Both the position numbers and the translations under genes were made by a program. Positions 9,016-17,868 of a stretch of 64,000 nt of DNA are shown one piece after another (the first letter of the stretch is position 1; each line of letters starts with the position of its first letter). Where the stretch lies: NCBI GenBank assembly GCA_963735445.1, contig CAVTLC010000002.1, positions 35,891 to 99,890 on the forward strand, in the 5' to 3' direction. Source of the stretch: AP-15 sp963735445. GTDB taxonomy: Bacteria > Pseudomonadota > Alphaproteobacteria > ATCC43930 > CGMCC-115725. Under the pieces are notes generated by a model. That model saw only the letters and a program-made list of their open reading frames with translations. It was not told where the DNA came from and ran no database searches.

Positions 9016-9520
9016 ATGGGCTATACGCTGGAGCAACTGAGCGCGGATATCCGCCACGCCCTCAAGACGGATGCCGGCCCTGCCGGGAAGCAGGCGGTGT
9101 GCGCGCTAGTGTCGAAGGTGTTGCTGGATAAAGAATTTGTCGCCCGGCACCTGACCGCAGACCAGTGCCAACCACGTAAAGTGCTTTACGAGGATCCGGA
9201 ACTGGGCTTTTGCATCTGCGGACACGTCTACGAAACCCCCGCGCATGGAACGCCGCACGATCACGGCTCAAGCTGGGCGATCTACGGCCTCGCGGTCGGC
9301 GATACCGAAATGACGGACTGGCGCATCGTTCAAGCCGGGCGATGACAGTAACCCGACGCTAGTCGCGCCGGAGCGAACCTATGTCCTGCAGCCGGGCGAC
9401 TCGCATTTCTATGATGTCGGCGTGGTGCACTCGCCAAAGCGGGACGGCCTCACCAAGCTGGTGCGCATCGAGGGCGCCAACCTCGATCACATCAAACGCT
9501 CGAATATCAAGGCCGCCTGA
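9016..9520 (+). pseudogene. Cysteine-dioxygenase-like cupin, one frameshift
   Basis: The first frame gives 109 residues from ATG 9016, with AGGAGG upstream, and ends after DTEMTDWRIV. The second half continues one frame over, from about 9343 to the TGA at 9520 (APERTYVLQPGDSHFYDVGVVHSP...KRSNIKAA). Together they make a protein of about 168 residues with a cupin metal motif, PHDHGSSWAIYG, and a later H-S-P. The combined length of 505 bases equals one extra base relative to an intact frame. Either the gene is inactivated or the sequence has an error near the GCCGGGCG run. Confidence 0.75.
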
Positions 9521-9778
9521 CACTATCTACGGCCGGTAACAGCGTTCCGCTGGCAATCGGCGGGCGCGGAGCCGACCAAACGAATTCTGCTCCCTCGCCA
9601 CTCCCCAGCGCCGTAGACAGCTGGGCGAGGACTGTACAGTCCCGTCGCACCGGCTGAAGCCACCTACCCTAGCATTCGGGGACGAAAACAGTGTCGACCG
9701 TGGTATAACTACCGCGGTTTCGCGCCGCTTGGCTGAGTTTGATAGGTCCGCAACTTCGCTTGACGGACCGGCGGGGGA

Positions 9779-10471
9779 ATGATGAGGGCTGGCCGCAGAA
9801 TCCTAATCGTCGATGATGATACCGCGCTCCGCAAGTCGCTCGCCGAGCAGCTGGAGCTGAACGATGAGTTTCTAGCCGTCGAATGCGACAGTGGAGCGCA
9901 AGCACTGCAGGCGGTCGAACAGCACCGGTTCGACGCGATATTGCTCGATATCGGACTTCCCGATATGGACGGGCGCGAAGTATGCCGGGCGCTTCGCCGT
10001 AAAGAGATACACGTTCCGATCATGATGCTGACGGCCTCGGACACCGATGCCGACACCGTGATCGGTCTCGATTCGGGAGCCGATGATTATGTGACAAAGC
10101 CGTTTCGGCTCAGCGTGCTGTTGGCCCGGCTGCGGGCGCATCTGCGCCAGAGCGAACACAGCGACGATGCCATCTTTACGATCGGCCCATACTCATTTCG
10201 TCCAAGCGCAAAGCTGCTGACCGACCCGAGCAGCCGCAAGAAAGTGCGACTGACCGAAAAAGAAACGGCGATCTTGAAATATCTATATCGCGCGGGCGAT
10301 CAGGTCATCGGACGCGAAACCTTGCTCGGCGAGGTATGGGGATACAATGCCGGGGTCACCACCCACACCCTCGAAACCCATGTATACCGCTTGCGGCAAA
10401 AGATCGAACGTAATCCGACCTCAGCCGAAATCTTGGTGACCGAGCCCGGCGGTTATCGTCTCGTCCCTTGA
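9779..10471 (+). CDS. OmpR-family response regulator
   Basis: 230 residues. The receiver domain (1-125) has ILIVDDDTALRKSL with the acidic pocket, the phosphoacceptor Asp in LLDIGLPDMDG, the Thr in MLTAS and the Lys in VTKPF. The winged-helix DNA-binding domain (about 135-230) has LTEKETAILKYLYRA and the recognition part VTTHTLETHVYRLRQKIE. No histidine kinase gene lies nearby, so the sensor is encoded elsewhere. It precedes a glycosyltransferase by 64 bases and may control this stress/glucan cluster. Confidence 0.93.
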   Translation: MMRAGRRILIVDDDTALRKSLAEQLELNDEFLAVECDSGAQALQAVEQHRFDAILLDIGLPDMDGREVCRALRRKEIHVPIMMLTASDTDADTVIGLDSGADDYVTKPFRLSVLLARLRAHLRQSEHSDDAIFTIGPYSFRPSAKLLTDPSSRKKVRLTEKETAILKYLYRAGDQVIGRETLLGEVWGYNAGVTTHTLETHVYRLRQKIERNPTSAEILVTEPGGYRLVP

Positions 10472-10535
10472 TGCATCGGACGGAGGCACTGGCAACAGCC
10501 GGATCGCAGCAAGACGTCGTTTTGTCCGGTCTCAG

Positions 10536-11450
10536 GTGAACGAATTACTGATCGTCAGCGGGGCAGACAGCGCCTATTTCCCGTTGCTGAAAGACACCGT
10601 TCTCTCGGTTCAAGCTCTCCGGCCTGACGCGGCGATCGGTATTCTCGACTGTGGGCTCGATCCCGATCAAACTCAGTGGCTCTCGGCGCGCGTCGCTCAC
10701 TTGGTCAAGCCGGGCTGGGACATCGATTTTCCGGGGCAGACCGCGACCGCCGAAGCCCGCAAGGCGCAATTCGCTCGGCCTTTCTTGCCCCGCCACTTTC
10801 CGGGATACGACGTCTATTTGTGGATCGACGCGGACGCTTGGGTGCAGGACTGGCGGGCGGTCGATATTTATGTCGAAGCCGCACGCCGCGGTAAGCTCGC
10901 CATCGTCCCGGAGATCGACCGCGCGTACAAACGCCACTACAAGCGACCCAAATTGTTCGGCTGGACCTTGCCATGGAAAAATTACCGTGAGGCGTTCGGT
11001 TGGCGCGTTGCCGATCGGCTTGGGCGTAACCCGATGGTCAATTGCGGCGTCTTTGCGCTGCGAGGCGACGCGCCGCATTGGCAAGTGTGGGGCCGCGTGA
11101 TGGCGCGGGTTGCGCAGCGGACGCGGTTCTTTTTCGTTGAACAGACGGCGCTCAATTACGCCATCTTTGCCGAACATCTGCCGGTCGATTTTCTACCGGC
11201 TTATTGTAATTGGATGCCGGGCGACGCTGCCCCCGCTTTCGATGCCGAACGCGGTCTATTTGTCGAGCCCTATTCGCCGCACGAGGTGATCGGGATAATG
11301 CACTTGGCCGGTCGGGAGCAGAAAAACCACAGTTTCCGCCTAAACCGGCTCGATGGTGGGGAAATCGAGACTTCGCTCCGCTACAGCGAAAGCCGCGCGT
11401 TGTGCAAACCGACTAGTAGCGAGCAGCGGTTTACAACCGAGACTGCCTGA
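10536..11450 (+). CDS. Putative glycosyltransferase with DxD motif
   Basis: 304 residues from a GTG start. The N-terminus MNELLIVSGADSAYFPLLKDTVLSV followed by GILDCGLDPDQ and YDVYLWIDADAWVQDW is the nucleotide-sugar and metal-binding region of a GT-A fold (GT8-like), with DAD as the metal-binding triplet. MVNCGVFALRGDAPHW and QTALNYAIF are typical of the acceptor side. The sugar donor and product are unknown. It lies between the response regulator and convergent hsp20 genes. No signal peptide is visible, so it acts in the cytoplasm. Confidence 0.7.
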   Translation: MNELLIVSGADSAYFPLLKDTVLSVQALRPDAAIGILDCGLDPDQTQWLSARVAHLVKPGWDIDFPGQTATAEARKAQFARPFLPRHFPGYDVYLWIDADAWVQDWRAVDIYVEAARRGKLAIVPEIDRAYKRHYKRPKLFGWTLPWKNYREAFGWRVADRLGRNPMVNCGVFALRGDAPHWQVWGRVMARVAQRTRFFFVEQTALNYAIFAEHLPVDFLPAYCNWMPGDAAPAFDAERGLFVEPYSPHEVIGIMHLAGREQKNHSFRLNRLDGGEIETSLRYSESRALCKPTSSEQRFTTETA

Positions 11451-11468
11451 GAGATCAGCCTAATCCAG

Positions 11469-11508
11469 GTTCGCCGCTCTCTATCGTTTCTTCAGGAGAG
11501 CGGCGAAC
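11469..11508. terminator. Bidirectional hairpin between convergent genes
   Basis: A perfect 13-bp inverted repeat, GTTCGCCGCTCTC at 11469-11481 and its complement at 11496-11508, with a 14-base loop. It sits between the ends of the glycosyltransferase and the hsp20 operon, so it can end or protect both transcripts. There is no U-tract. Confidence 0.55.
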
Positions 11509-11517
11509 AACTGGAAA

Positions 11518-12000
11518 TTAGGCGGATTTTAGTTCGATCTTTCTCGCCTTGGCGGGAGCCGCCTTGGGGAGGACGAGGTGCAATACGCCGTCCTTCGCGG
11601 TCGCTTCGATACGATCACGGTCGATATCTTCGGATAGCGTAAAGACGCGTTCGTAGTCGCCGTCGGCATATTCAGAGTAAACCCGCTGATAGCCGGTGTG
11701 CTGCTGGTTGGCGGAGCGGGCCCGGATCGTCAAAACCCTACGCTCCAACGTGATGTCGACACCGTCAGGGCCGACCCCAGGCATCTCGCACATCACCATT
11801 AGGCTGTCGGTGGTCTCATAGATATCGGCTGGCGGCACGAAAACCGGGCGGGGAACATTGTTACCCGAACCACCTTGCGTCTGCGCTACCTGCTGACCTT
11901 GTTTCTGCGGCGTGCGCTGCTCGTTACCTTGCGTCTGTGGCGTGCGCTGCTCCACCGTGCTTACTTCTTGGGGCATCTCTCTATCCTCCAATTGGGTCAA
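11518..12000 (-). CDS. Small heat-shock protein (Hsp20), Gln-rich N-terminus
   Basis: 160 residues. Residues 10-45 are a Gln/Thr-rich imperfect repeat (QRTPQTQG, QRTPQKQG, QTQGG). The alpha-crystallin domain follows from PADIYETTDSLMVMCEMPGV to KDGVLHLVLPKA, and the C-terminal KIEL resembles the I-x-I anchor motif. Small Hsps hold unfolding proteins without ATP and hand them to DnaK. The start overlaps the stop of the first hsp20 by four bases, so the two are coupled. The repeats probably affect oligomer size. Confidence 0.9.
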   Translation of the reverse strand: MTQLEDREMPQEVSTVEQRTPQTQGNEQRTPQKQGQQVAQTQGGSGNNVPRPVFVPPADIYETTDSLMVMCEMPGVGPDGVDITLERRVLTIRARSANQQHTGYQRVYSEYADGDYERVFTLSEDIDRDRIEATAKDGVLHLVLPKAAPAKARKIELKSA

Positions 12001-12434
12001 GCGGCGCGGATCTGAATTTTCTTCGGCCGATCCGCTTCCAGCCGCTCAAGTTCGATCTCGAGAACGCCGTTGCTGTATCGAGCTTGGACTTTTTCGGGAT
12101 CGACGCGGAACGGCAGTTGAATGGTTCGCGCAAAAGTACCGTAAGCGCGCTCGCGCCGATGCCACTTCACGTTCTGCTGCTGTATTTGCGGCTCGCGCTT
12201 TCCTTCCAATGTCAGCACTTCGTCCTGAAGGCTGATGTTTACGTCGTCACGCTTCATGCCCGGCAATTCGGCGGTGACCACAACGCTGTTTTCGCCGAGC
12301 CAAATGTTGACGGGAGGAAACTCGCGCGCTGCCGCCGAACTGAACCCCGAAAATACGCGGTTCATCTCGCTTTGCATTCGACGCAATTCGAGGAAAGGGT
12401 CGAGCCCCAGGCGGGGAAATTCCGATAAGGCCAT
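11997..12434 (-). CDS. Small heat-shock protein (Hsp20)
   Basis: 145 residues. N-terminal arm DPFLELRRMQSEMNRVF, alpha-crystallin domain from FPPVNIWLGENSVVVTAELPG to YSNGVLEIELERLEA, and C-terminal KKIQIRAA with an I-x-I motif for oligomer assembly. GGAGGAG lies upstream of the ATG. It is the first gene of a two-gene hsp20 operon; paired small Hsps often form mixed oligomers. No ROSE element or sigma-32 promoter could be identified with certainty in the 400-base upstream region. Confidence 0.92.
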   Translation of the reverse strand: MALSEFPRLGLDPFLELRRMQSEMNRVFSGFSSAAAREFPPVNIWLGENSVVVTAELPGMKRDDVNISLQDEVLTLEGKREPQIQQQNVKWHRRERAYGTFARTIQLPFRVDPEKVQARYSNGVLEIELERLEADRPKKIQIRAA

Positions 12435-12834
12435 TTTTCACTCCTCCAAGATCACCAGAAACGCCGCCCAGCCTGCGACAGGTGAAGATGGAGAAGTCGG
12501 CCCGAGAATGTCCGATAGCGATGCCGCGATTGGCCCGGACAAAATCCGGGGAGGAGTGGGTAACGATCGATCACATCCTCACCAAGAAGCGACATGACCT
12601 CGGTCGGCCGATTGCTTGCCCGACCTTCATTCCTGCCGAGACCCGCTGGGCGGCATCCGGCACGACTTTTGATCTAGGAGGCCCGGTCCCGACCTTCAAG
12701 CGGCAAGCCGGGCGGAACTTGCGGCATTCCGGAGTAGTTCATATTTCGCCTGCCGGATAAAAATATTTTGCGGCCTGCGCGGACTGCTTCGGCAACCGCT
12801 CACAACGGAGACTAGCAAGAAAGGGCGCGAAGCA
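12435..12834. other. Divergent intergenic region, hsp20 operon / GT4
   Basis: About 400 bases without a convincing gene; a 92-codon frame at 12482 has no family resemblance. It must hold promoters for the hsp20 operon (minus strand) and the GT4-glucosidase pair (plus strand). An AT-rich stretch around 12759-12772 could be a -10 region for the latter. No EcfG-type match was found. Confidence 0.5.
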
Positions 12835-13911
12835 ATGCGAATTGCTCAGGTGGCACCTTTGTATGAGAGCTGCCCACCGCAACTTTACGGCGGGACAGAG
12901 CGTGTGGTCTCGCATTTAACGGAGGAGTTGGTTCGTCAAGGCCATGAAGTCACCCTTTTCGCAAGTGGCGACTCGCGGACCAAGGCAAAATTAGAGGCGC
13001 CATGCGAGCGAGCGCTTAGACTTGATCCCGGCTGCCGGGATCCCCTGGCGCACCATATGGTTTTGGTCAATCGTGTGGCGCGCAACGCGCACCTATTCGA
13101 CATAATTCACTTCCATACCGATTATCTGCACTTCCCGTTGTTTGCTCCGCGCTCGGGCAAGACGCTGACGACCTTCCACGGCCGCCTCGATGCACCGGAC
13201 TTGCCGGCCTTATTGCGGGAATTTCCAATGATGCCGCTGGTGTCGATCTCGGACGCCCAGCGCGCGCCATTATCTTGGGCGAATTGGTACGGCACAGTGC
13301 ATCACGGCCTCCCGCCCGATCTCTTCTCTCCAGGGCGCGGAAAGGGTGGCTATCTCGCTTTTGTGGGTCGAATAAGCCCGGAAAAAGGGCCGGAACGGGC
13401 AATCGAAATCGCCCGCCGTGTTGGCCTGCCGTTGGTCATCGCGGCCAAAGTCGACAAGGCCGACTACGAGTACTACCAAGCTCAAGTCGAGCCTCTGCTC
13501 AATGACCCGCTGATCGAATTCATCGGCGAAGTGAACGAGGACGAAAAGGGTTCATTACTCGGCGATGCGGCGGCGCTGCTTTTCCCGATCGATTGGCCGG
13601 AGCCGTTCGGGCTCGTGCAGATCGAGGCGATGGCCTGCGGCACACCCGTCGTCGCGTTTCGGCGCGGCGCCGTTCCCGAAATCATTGACCCTGGTGTTAG
13701 CGGCTTTATCGTCGACAACCTCGATGAGGCGGTCGCGGCAATTCCAGCAGCGCTTAGGCTCGATCGTGACATGATCCGTCAACGCTTCGACGATCGCTTC
13801 CAAGTCGAGCGCATGACGCGCGATTATGTTGGCCTTTACCGAAAAATCTTGCATTTCGGGGCGGTCAGCGATCGGAAACCCACCACCGCAGCTGATGCTG
13901 GGGACCTTTAA
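12835..13911 (+). CDS. GT4-family glycosyltransferase
   Basis: 358 residues of the GT-B fold. The N-terminal domain starts MRIAQVAPLYESCPPQLYGGTERVVSHLTEELVRQGHEVTLFASGDS, and the C-terminal domain has FVGRISPEKGPERAIEIARR and WPEPFGLVQIEAMACGTPVVAF, where the E-x7-E pair binds the donor. Donor and acceptor are not known. Immediate linkage (29 bases) to an amylo-1,6-glucosidase-type enzyme suggests a glucose polymer or glucoside. No membrane segment is seen. Confidence 0.9.
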   Translation: MRIAQVAPLYESCPPQLYGGTERVVSHLTEELVRQGHEVTLFASGDSRTKAKLEAPCERALRLDPGCRDPLAHHMVLVNRVARNAHLFDIIHFHTDYLHFPLFAPRSGKTLTTFHGRLDAPDLPALLREFPMMPLVSISDAQRAPLSWANWYGTVHHGLPPDLFSPGRGKGGYLAFVGRISPEKGPERAIEIARRVGLPLVIAAKVDKADYEYYQAQVEPLLNDPLIEFIGEVNEDEKGSLLGDAAALLFPIDWPEPFGLVQIEAMACGTPVVAFRRGAVPEIIDPGVSGFIVDNLDEAVAAIPAALRLDRDMIRQRFDDRFQVERMTRDYVGLYRKILHFGAVSDRKPTTAADAGDL

Positions 13912-13940
13912 GCCCCTCGTCGCGAGGGTGTAACCTTTTA

Positions 13941-16133
13941 GTGGCTGAATCTGCAATGTCTGAAGCAGCCTCCGGAGGCGGCGAGGCTTCTCGCTTTTCC
14001 ATTGAATCGGCAACCTCATTACAGGAGCGCCGGCCGCGGACATTAAAAAGCGGTCATACCTTTGCGGTTTTTGATCCGCGCGGCGACATCGTCGCTACCG
14101 CCGGTAGCCCAGATGGCATTTATCATCGCGACACCCGGCATTTGTCGCGTCTCGAATTGCGGCTTAACGACGCGCCGCTTCTCCTCCTCAGCTCGAATGT
14201 TCAAGAGGACAATGTCGTTCTGACGGTGGACTTGACCAACCCGGATCTAGGCCCCGGCGATCAAAATAAGCTGCTTGGAGAACGCATCCACATCAACCGC
14301 CGACGATATATCGCAGCGAACTGCTGTTATGAACGCTTGCTCGTGCACAATTTCGATGTTGTTCAGCACCAGCTAAGCTTAAACATCGATTTCGCCTCGG
14401 ATTTCGCCGACCTGTTTGAGGTCCGCGGACAAAGACGCGAGCGGCGCGGCCAACAGTCGACCGAGCAGCGCTCGGACTCCTCGATTGCTCTCCATTACTT
14501 CGGGTTGGACGGGGTGGAGCGGATCACCACGCTCTCGTTTGATCCCCCGCCGACCCGGCTTGATGGGAGCCAAGCATATTATCAACTCACGCTGGCGCCG
14601 GGCGAGGCGATGCGGGCGGTTCTACAGATCGCCTGCAGTAAAAAAGCCCCCGACAGTGACTTAGCCCGGCAGTTCTATAGCACTCTGCGTTTGGCGCGGC
14701 GCGCGATGCGGACCGCGAGCGGGCGCGCCGTCGCGCTCGAAAGCTCGAATTCGGTTTTCAATGAGATGGCGCGACGCTCCGTCGCCGACCTCTACATGCT
14801 GATCACCGAAACCGAGCATGGGCCCTACCCATTCGCCGGAATTCCCTGGTTCAGCACCGTATTTGGCCGCGATGGGATTATCACCGCGCTGTTCGCGCTG
14901 TGGCTCGATCCGGCGATCGCCAGAGGCGTTTTGAAATTTCTCGCCGCCACACAGGCTACCGAAATCGATCCTGCGCGTGATGCCGAGCCAGGCAAAATTT
15001 TGCATGAGATGCGCGGCGGTGAGATGGCCGCACTCGGAGAGGTGCCGTTCTCGCGCTATTATGGGACCGTCGATGCGACGCCGCTCTTCGTCATGCTTGC
15101 CGGCGAATACTATGCGCGTACCGGCGATCTCGACACCATTCGCGCATTGTGGCCGAACCTTGAAGCCGCGCTGCGCTGGTGCGACACCTACGGCGATGCC
15201 GACGGCGACGGGTTTGTCGAATACCACCGGAAAAACGCCAACGGGTTGGTGAACCAGGGCTGGAAGGACTTGCACGACGCGATCTTTCATGCCGATGGTC
15301 GACTTGCCGAAGGCCCGATCGCGCTGTGCGAAGTTCAAGGTTATGTCTACGCCGCCAAACAACAGGGAGCAAATCTCGCGGCGGCACTCGGTGACCCCGC
15401 GATGGCCTCGCGCTTACGGCAAGAGGCTGAGACTTTGCGCGAGAAGTTCGAAGCCGCGTTTTGGTGCGAGGAGCTTTCGACCTATGGGCTGGCTCTTGAT
15501 GGCGACAAAAACCTTTGCCGAGTTGTCTCTTCAAATGCCGGGCATGCGTTGCTAACCGGTATCGCCGACCCGGAGCGAGCGCGCCAGGTCGCCGATACGT
15601 TACTGGGGCTGTCGTGCTATTCGGGGTGGGGCGTACGCACAATTGCTGTATCAGCGGCTCGCTATAACCCCATGTCCTATCATAACGGTTCGGTCTGGCC
15701 GCATGACAACGGTCTGATCGCGCTCGGCCTCGCGCGCTATGGACTGAAACAGGGGGTGCTCAAAATATTTCGGGGCCTGTTCGAAGCCGGCGGACATATG
15801 GACTTACGGCGGCTACCCGAGCTGTTTTGCGGGTTTCCCTGGCGCCAGCTAAACGCGCCGACGCTCTATCCGGTTGCCTGCAGCCCGCAAGCCTGGGCAG
15901 CCGCGAGTGTGTTCGCCTTGGTGCAAGCCAGTCTCGGACTGAGTTTTACTAATCAAGCGACTGAAATTTCTTTTGACCGGCCATTGTTGCCTCGCTTTAT
16001 CAACGAACTGCACTTGCGGGGTCTGCAGGTGAGAGGCGGCTCGGCCGATGTCGTGGTGCGGCGTCACGAACGGGATGTTGCCCTTAACATTACGCGCCGC
16101 GAGGGCGTTGTGCCGATCATCGTCAGCCGCTGA
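13941..16133 (+). CDS. Glycogen-debranching-type glucosidase (amylo-alpha-1,6-glucosidase family)
   Basis: 730 residues from a GTG (ATG 13956 is an alternative). Residues 30-230 are the N-terminal beta-rich domain, with FAVFDPRGDI and GIYHRDTRHLSRLEL. From about 290 comes an (alpha/alpha)6 barrel of the GH63/GH133 type: GIPWFSTVFGRDGIITALF, DADGDGFVEYHRKNANGLVNQGWKD and SYHNGSVWPHDNGLIALGL, where Asp and Glu residues form the active site. It should hydrolyse alpha-glucosidic bonds of a storage glucan or a glucoside. It forms an operon with the GT4 gene. In this family, trehalose or glucan metabolism under stress is a common setting. Confidence 0.88.
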   Translation: MAESAMSEAASGGGEASRFSIESATSLQERRPRTLKSGHTFAVFDPRGDIVATAGSPDGIYHRDTRHLSRLELRLNDAPLLLLSSNVQEDNVVLTVDLTNPDLGPGDQNKLLGERIHINRRRYIAANCCYERLLVHNFDVVQHQLSLNIDFASDFADLFEVRGQRRERRGQQSTEQRSDSSIALHYFGLDGVERITTLSFDPPPTRLDGSQAYYQLTLAPGEAMRAVLQIACSKKAPDSDLARQFYSTLRLARRAMRTASGRAVALESSNSVFNEMARRSVADLYMLITETEHGPYPFAGIPWFSTVFGRDGIITALFALWLDPAIARGVLKFLAATQATEIDPARDAEPGKILHEMRGGEMAALGEVPFSRYYGTVDATPLFVMLAGEYYARTGDLDTIRALWPNLEAALRWCDTYGDADGDGFVEYHRKNANGLVNQGWKDLHDAIFHADGRLAEGPIALCEVQGYVYAAKQQGANLAAALGDPAMASRLRQEAETLREKFEAAFWCEELSTYGLALDGDKNLCRVVSSNAGHALLTGIADPERARQVADTLLGLSCYSGWGVRTIAVSAARYNPMSYHNGSVWPHDNGLIALGLARYGLKQGVLKIFRGLFEAGGHMDLRRLPELFCGFPWRQLNAPTLYPVACSPQAWAAASVFALVQASLGLSFTNQATEISFDRPLLPRFINELHLRGLQVRGGSADVVVRRHERDVALNITRREGVVPIIVSR

Positions 16134-16161
16134 AACTCACAACCAGAAACTCACTAAGCGG

Positions 16162-16968
16162 TTAGAATCCCGCCGCAAGGCCTTCCTCCGCTAGACCGAA
16201 ATAGGCTTGTGGGTCAGACGGCGCCTCGCCGAGCGCCTGCTCTTCGCGGCCAACGCAGCGACGAGTTGCCTGAAACACCGACCGCCAATTTGACCTGCCC
16301 GGCAAGGCATTCAGAAAACAGCCATCGAAAAAGCTGTAAGTGCGCTCGACCTGACAACCAAAGGACGGCCGGTCGCGCCGCGAGGCGGTCATGATGATCC
16401 GGTTGGGCTTGATCATTGCCCCGCTGGCAAAGCCGCCGCTATAGCAGCTTGAGACCACGACAACCGTCGGTACGGTAGCGCAGCCCTGCGACAGCGCCTG
16501 CGCCAATTCTTCGGGATGGAGTGCACGCTGCGACGGCGCCAGCCACAAGCCGCCATTGTGCTGGCCATGCGATGTCAAAAAGATAAAGCAACGGTCGGCA
16601 GGCCCCGCCGCCAGACTGGCAATGCGTCGCAGCAGGTTTTCCGCGGTGGCCGCCTCAACCCCGTCGTGCAGTTCGGCGGTGCTGGCGCTCAGCCGATGAA
16701 TATTCGCGGGCGGAACGTTGACCGCGCGCAACCGCTTCTCCAGCGCATGGGTGGCGTCGTCAAATACTGGCTGCGCATCGTCGCCGGCGGCCAATACGAC
16801 TTTCCAACTGCCGCCGGAGGCTGCTGATGGCAGAGCAGCCGATGCCGGAGCAACCGATCCGACAGCAACCGATGCCAGAACAGCCGGCGCCATTCGTAGC
16901 AAAACCCTCGTGAGCCAGCGCGAGGCGCGTGTCATTCCGCCAGATCTCCATGCCCGCATCGGTTTCAT
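16162..16968 (-). CDS. Secreted C13-family (legumain/caspase-like) peptidase
   Basis: 268 residues. A signal peptide ends near ASAALP; ATG codons at residues 1, 4 and 12 are all possible starts. Residues 55-250 form a caspase-haemoglobinase fold: WKVVLAAGDDAQPVFDDAT is the first strand, FLTSHGQHNGG has the catalytic His and VVVVSSCYSGGF the catalytic Cys. C13 peptidases cut after Asn or Asp. Bacterial members are periplasmic and poorly studied. It is convergent with the glucosidase and divergent from phhB. Confidence 0.85.
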   Translation of the reverse strand: MKPMRAWRSGGMTRASRWLTRVLLRMAPAVLASVAVGSVAPASAALPSAASGGSWKVVLAAGDDAQPVFDDATHALEKRLRAVNVPPANIHRLSASTAELHDGVEAATAENLLRRIASLAAGPADRCFIFLTSHGQHNGGLWLAPSQRALHPEELAQALSQGCATVPTVVVVSSCYSGGFASGAMIKPNRIIMTASRRDRPSFGCQVERTYSFFDGCFLNALPGRSNWRSVFQATRRCVGREEQALGEAPSDPQAYFGLAEEGLAAGF

Positions 16969-17001
16969 GCTAGGCTCATCACTTTCGAAGGAGGATGCAT
17001 A

Positions 17002-17361
17002 ATGGCCACTGCACTCGCCGAAAAAAGCTGTACGCCGTGCCGGGGCGGATTTCCGCCGTTAACCACCGACGAGGCTGAAGGACTTCACGCCCAAGCGCCG
17101 GAATGGGCATTGCTGGACGATGCCAAGCGGATCGAACGCACCTATCGTTTCCGCAATTTCCGAGAGGCATTCAACTTTGTCGAGCGCGCGGCGGCGCTGG
17201 CTGAAGAGGAGGCTCATCATCCGGAAATCCGCTTTGGCTGGGGTTTTGCCGCGGTCTCGTTGCAAACGAAGAAAATCAAAGGTCTCCACGAAAACGACTT
17301 TATCATGGCAGCTAAGCTCGATCGCCTGGCCGCTGAGCAAGTTGCTGGGTCGTCATCCTAG
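17002..17361 (+). CDS. phhB: 4a-hydroxytetrahydrobiopterin dehydratase
   Basis: 119 residues, the family's usual length. FRNFREAFNFVERAAALAEEEAHHPEI has the His-His-Pro active-site motif; FGWGFAAVSLQTKKIKGLHENDFIMAAKLD is the C-terminal half. The enzyme regenerates pterin cofactor after phenylalanine hydroxylase or related enzymes. An extra N-terminal stretch contains CTPC. AGGAGG precedes the ATG. No phenylalanine hydroxylase gene is in the window. Confidence 0.93.
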   Translation: MATALAEKSCTPCRGGFPPLTTDEAEGLHAQAPEWALLDDAKRIERTYRFRNFREAFNFVERAAALAEEEAHHPEIRFGWGFAAVSLQTKKIKGLHENDFIMAAKLDRLAAEQVAGSSS

Positions 17362-17431
17362 CGCGCTCCAGGAAGCAGAGTTTCTTGGCCTCCAAGTCAA
17401 AGAGCAATTAGCCAGATAGGGAGGGTAGGTC

Positions 17432-17725
17432 ATGTCGACATATATCATGCTCGCCAATTGGACCGAGCAGGGCGCACAAAAGATCAAGGAATCACCGCGG
17501 CGGCTCGACTCGGCGAAGAAGGCGCTTGCCGATATGGGCGGTGAGTTCAAGGGGTTCTATATGACCATGGGGGATTATGACCTGGTCATGATCTATGACG
17601 CGCCGGACGATGCGGTGTCCGCACGGTTCACGCTCGTCCTTGGCATGCTGGGAACCGTCCGCACCCGGACTTTGAAGGCTTTCCCCGAGGCGGCGTATCG
17701 CGAAATCGTTGCATCGCTTGGTTAG
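17432..17725 (+). CDS. GYD-domain protein
   Basis: 97 residues. YIMLANWTEQGAQKIKESPRR and GEFKGFYMTMGDYDLVMIYDAPDD carry the Gly-Asp-Tyr signature of the GYD family, a dimeric alpha/beta-barrel fold with no settled function. GGGAGGGTAGGTC upstream of the ATG is a good ribosome-binding site. It lies 70 bases after phhB on the same strand. Confidence 0.88.
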   Translation: MSTYIMLANWTEQGAQKIKESPRRLDSAKKALADMGGEFKGFYMTMGDYDLVMIYDAPDDAVSARFTLVLGMLGTVRTRTLKAFPEAAYREIVASLG

Positions 17726-17868
17726 AGAACGCCCGTGCCGCCACGCTTGATGGTGGCCACATCGTTGCTTTGCGCTACTTCTGGGAGGTCCAAACCAGTA
17801 TCGCTATAGCCAATCTAACTTGGGAAAATCGCTTTCGGCGGCTCGGGATGTCGTCGCCGTATCAGCGA

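Noticed and set aside
12435..12560. ROSE-type RNA thermometer in front of hsp20
   Set aside because: GGAGGAG is present but no paired UUGCU-type partner could be shown by eye.
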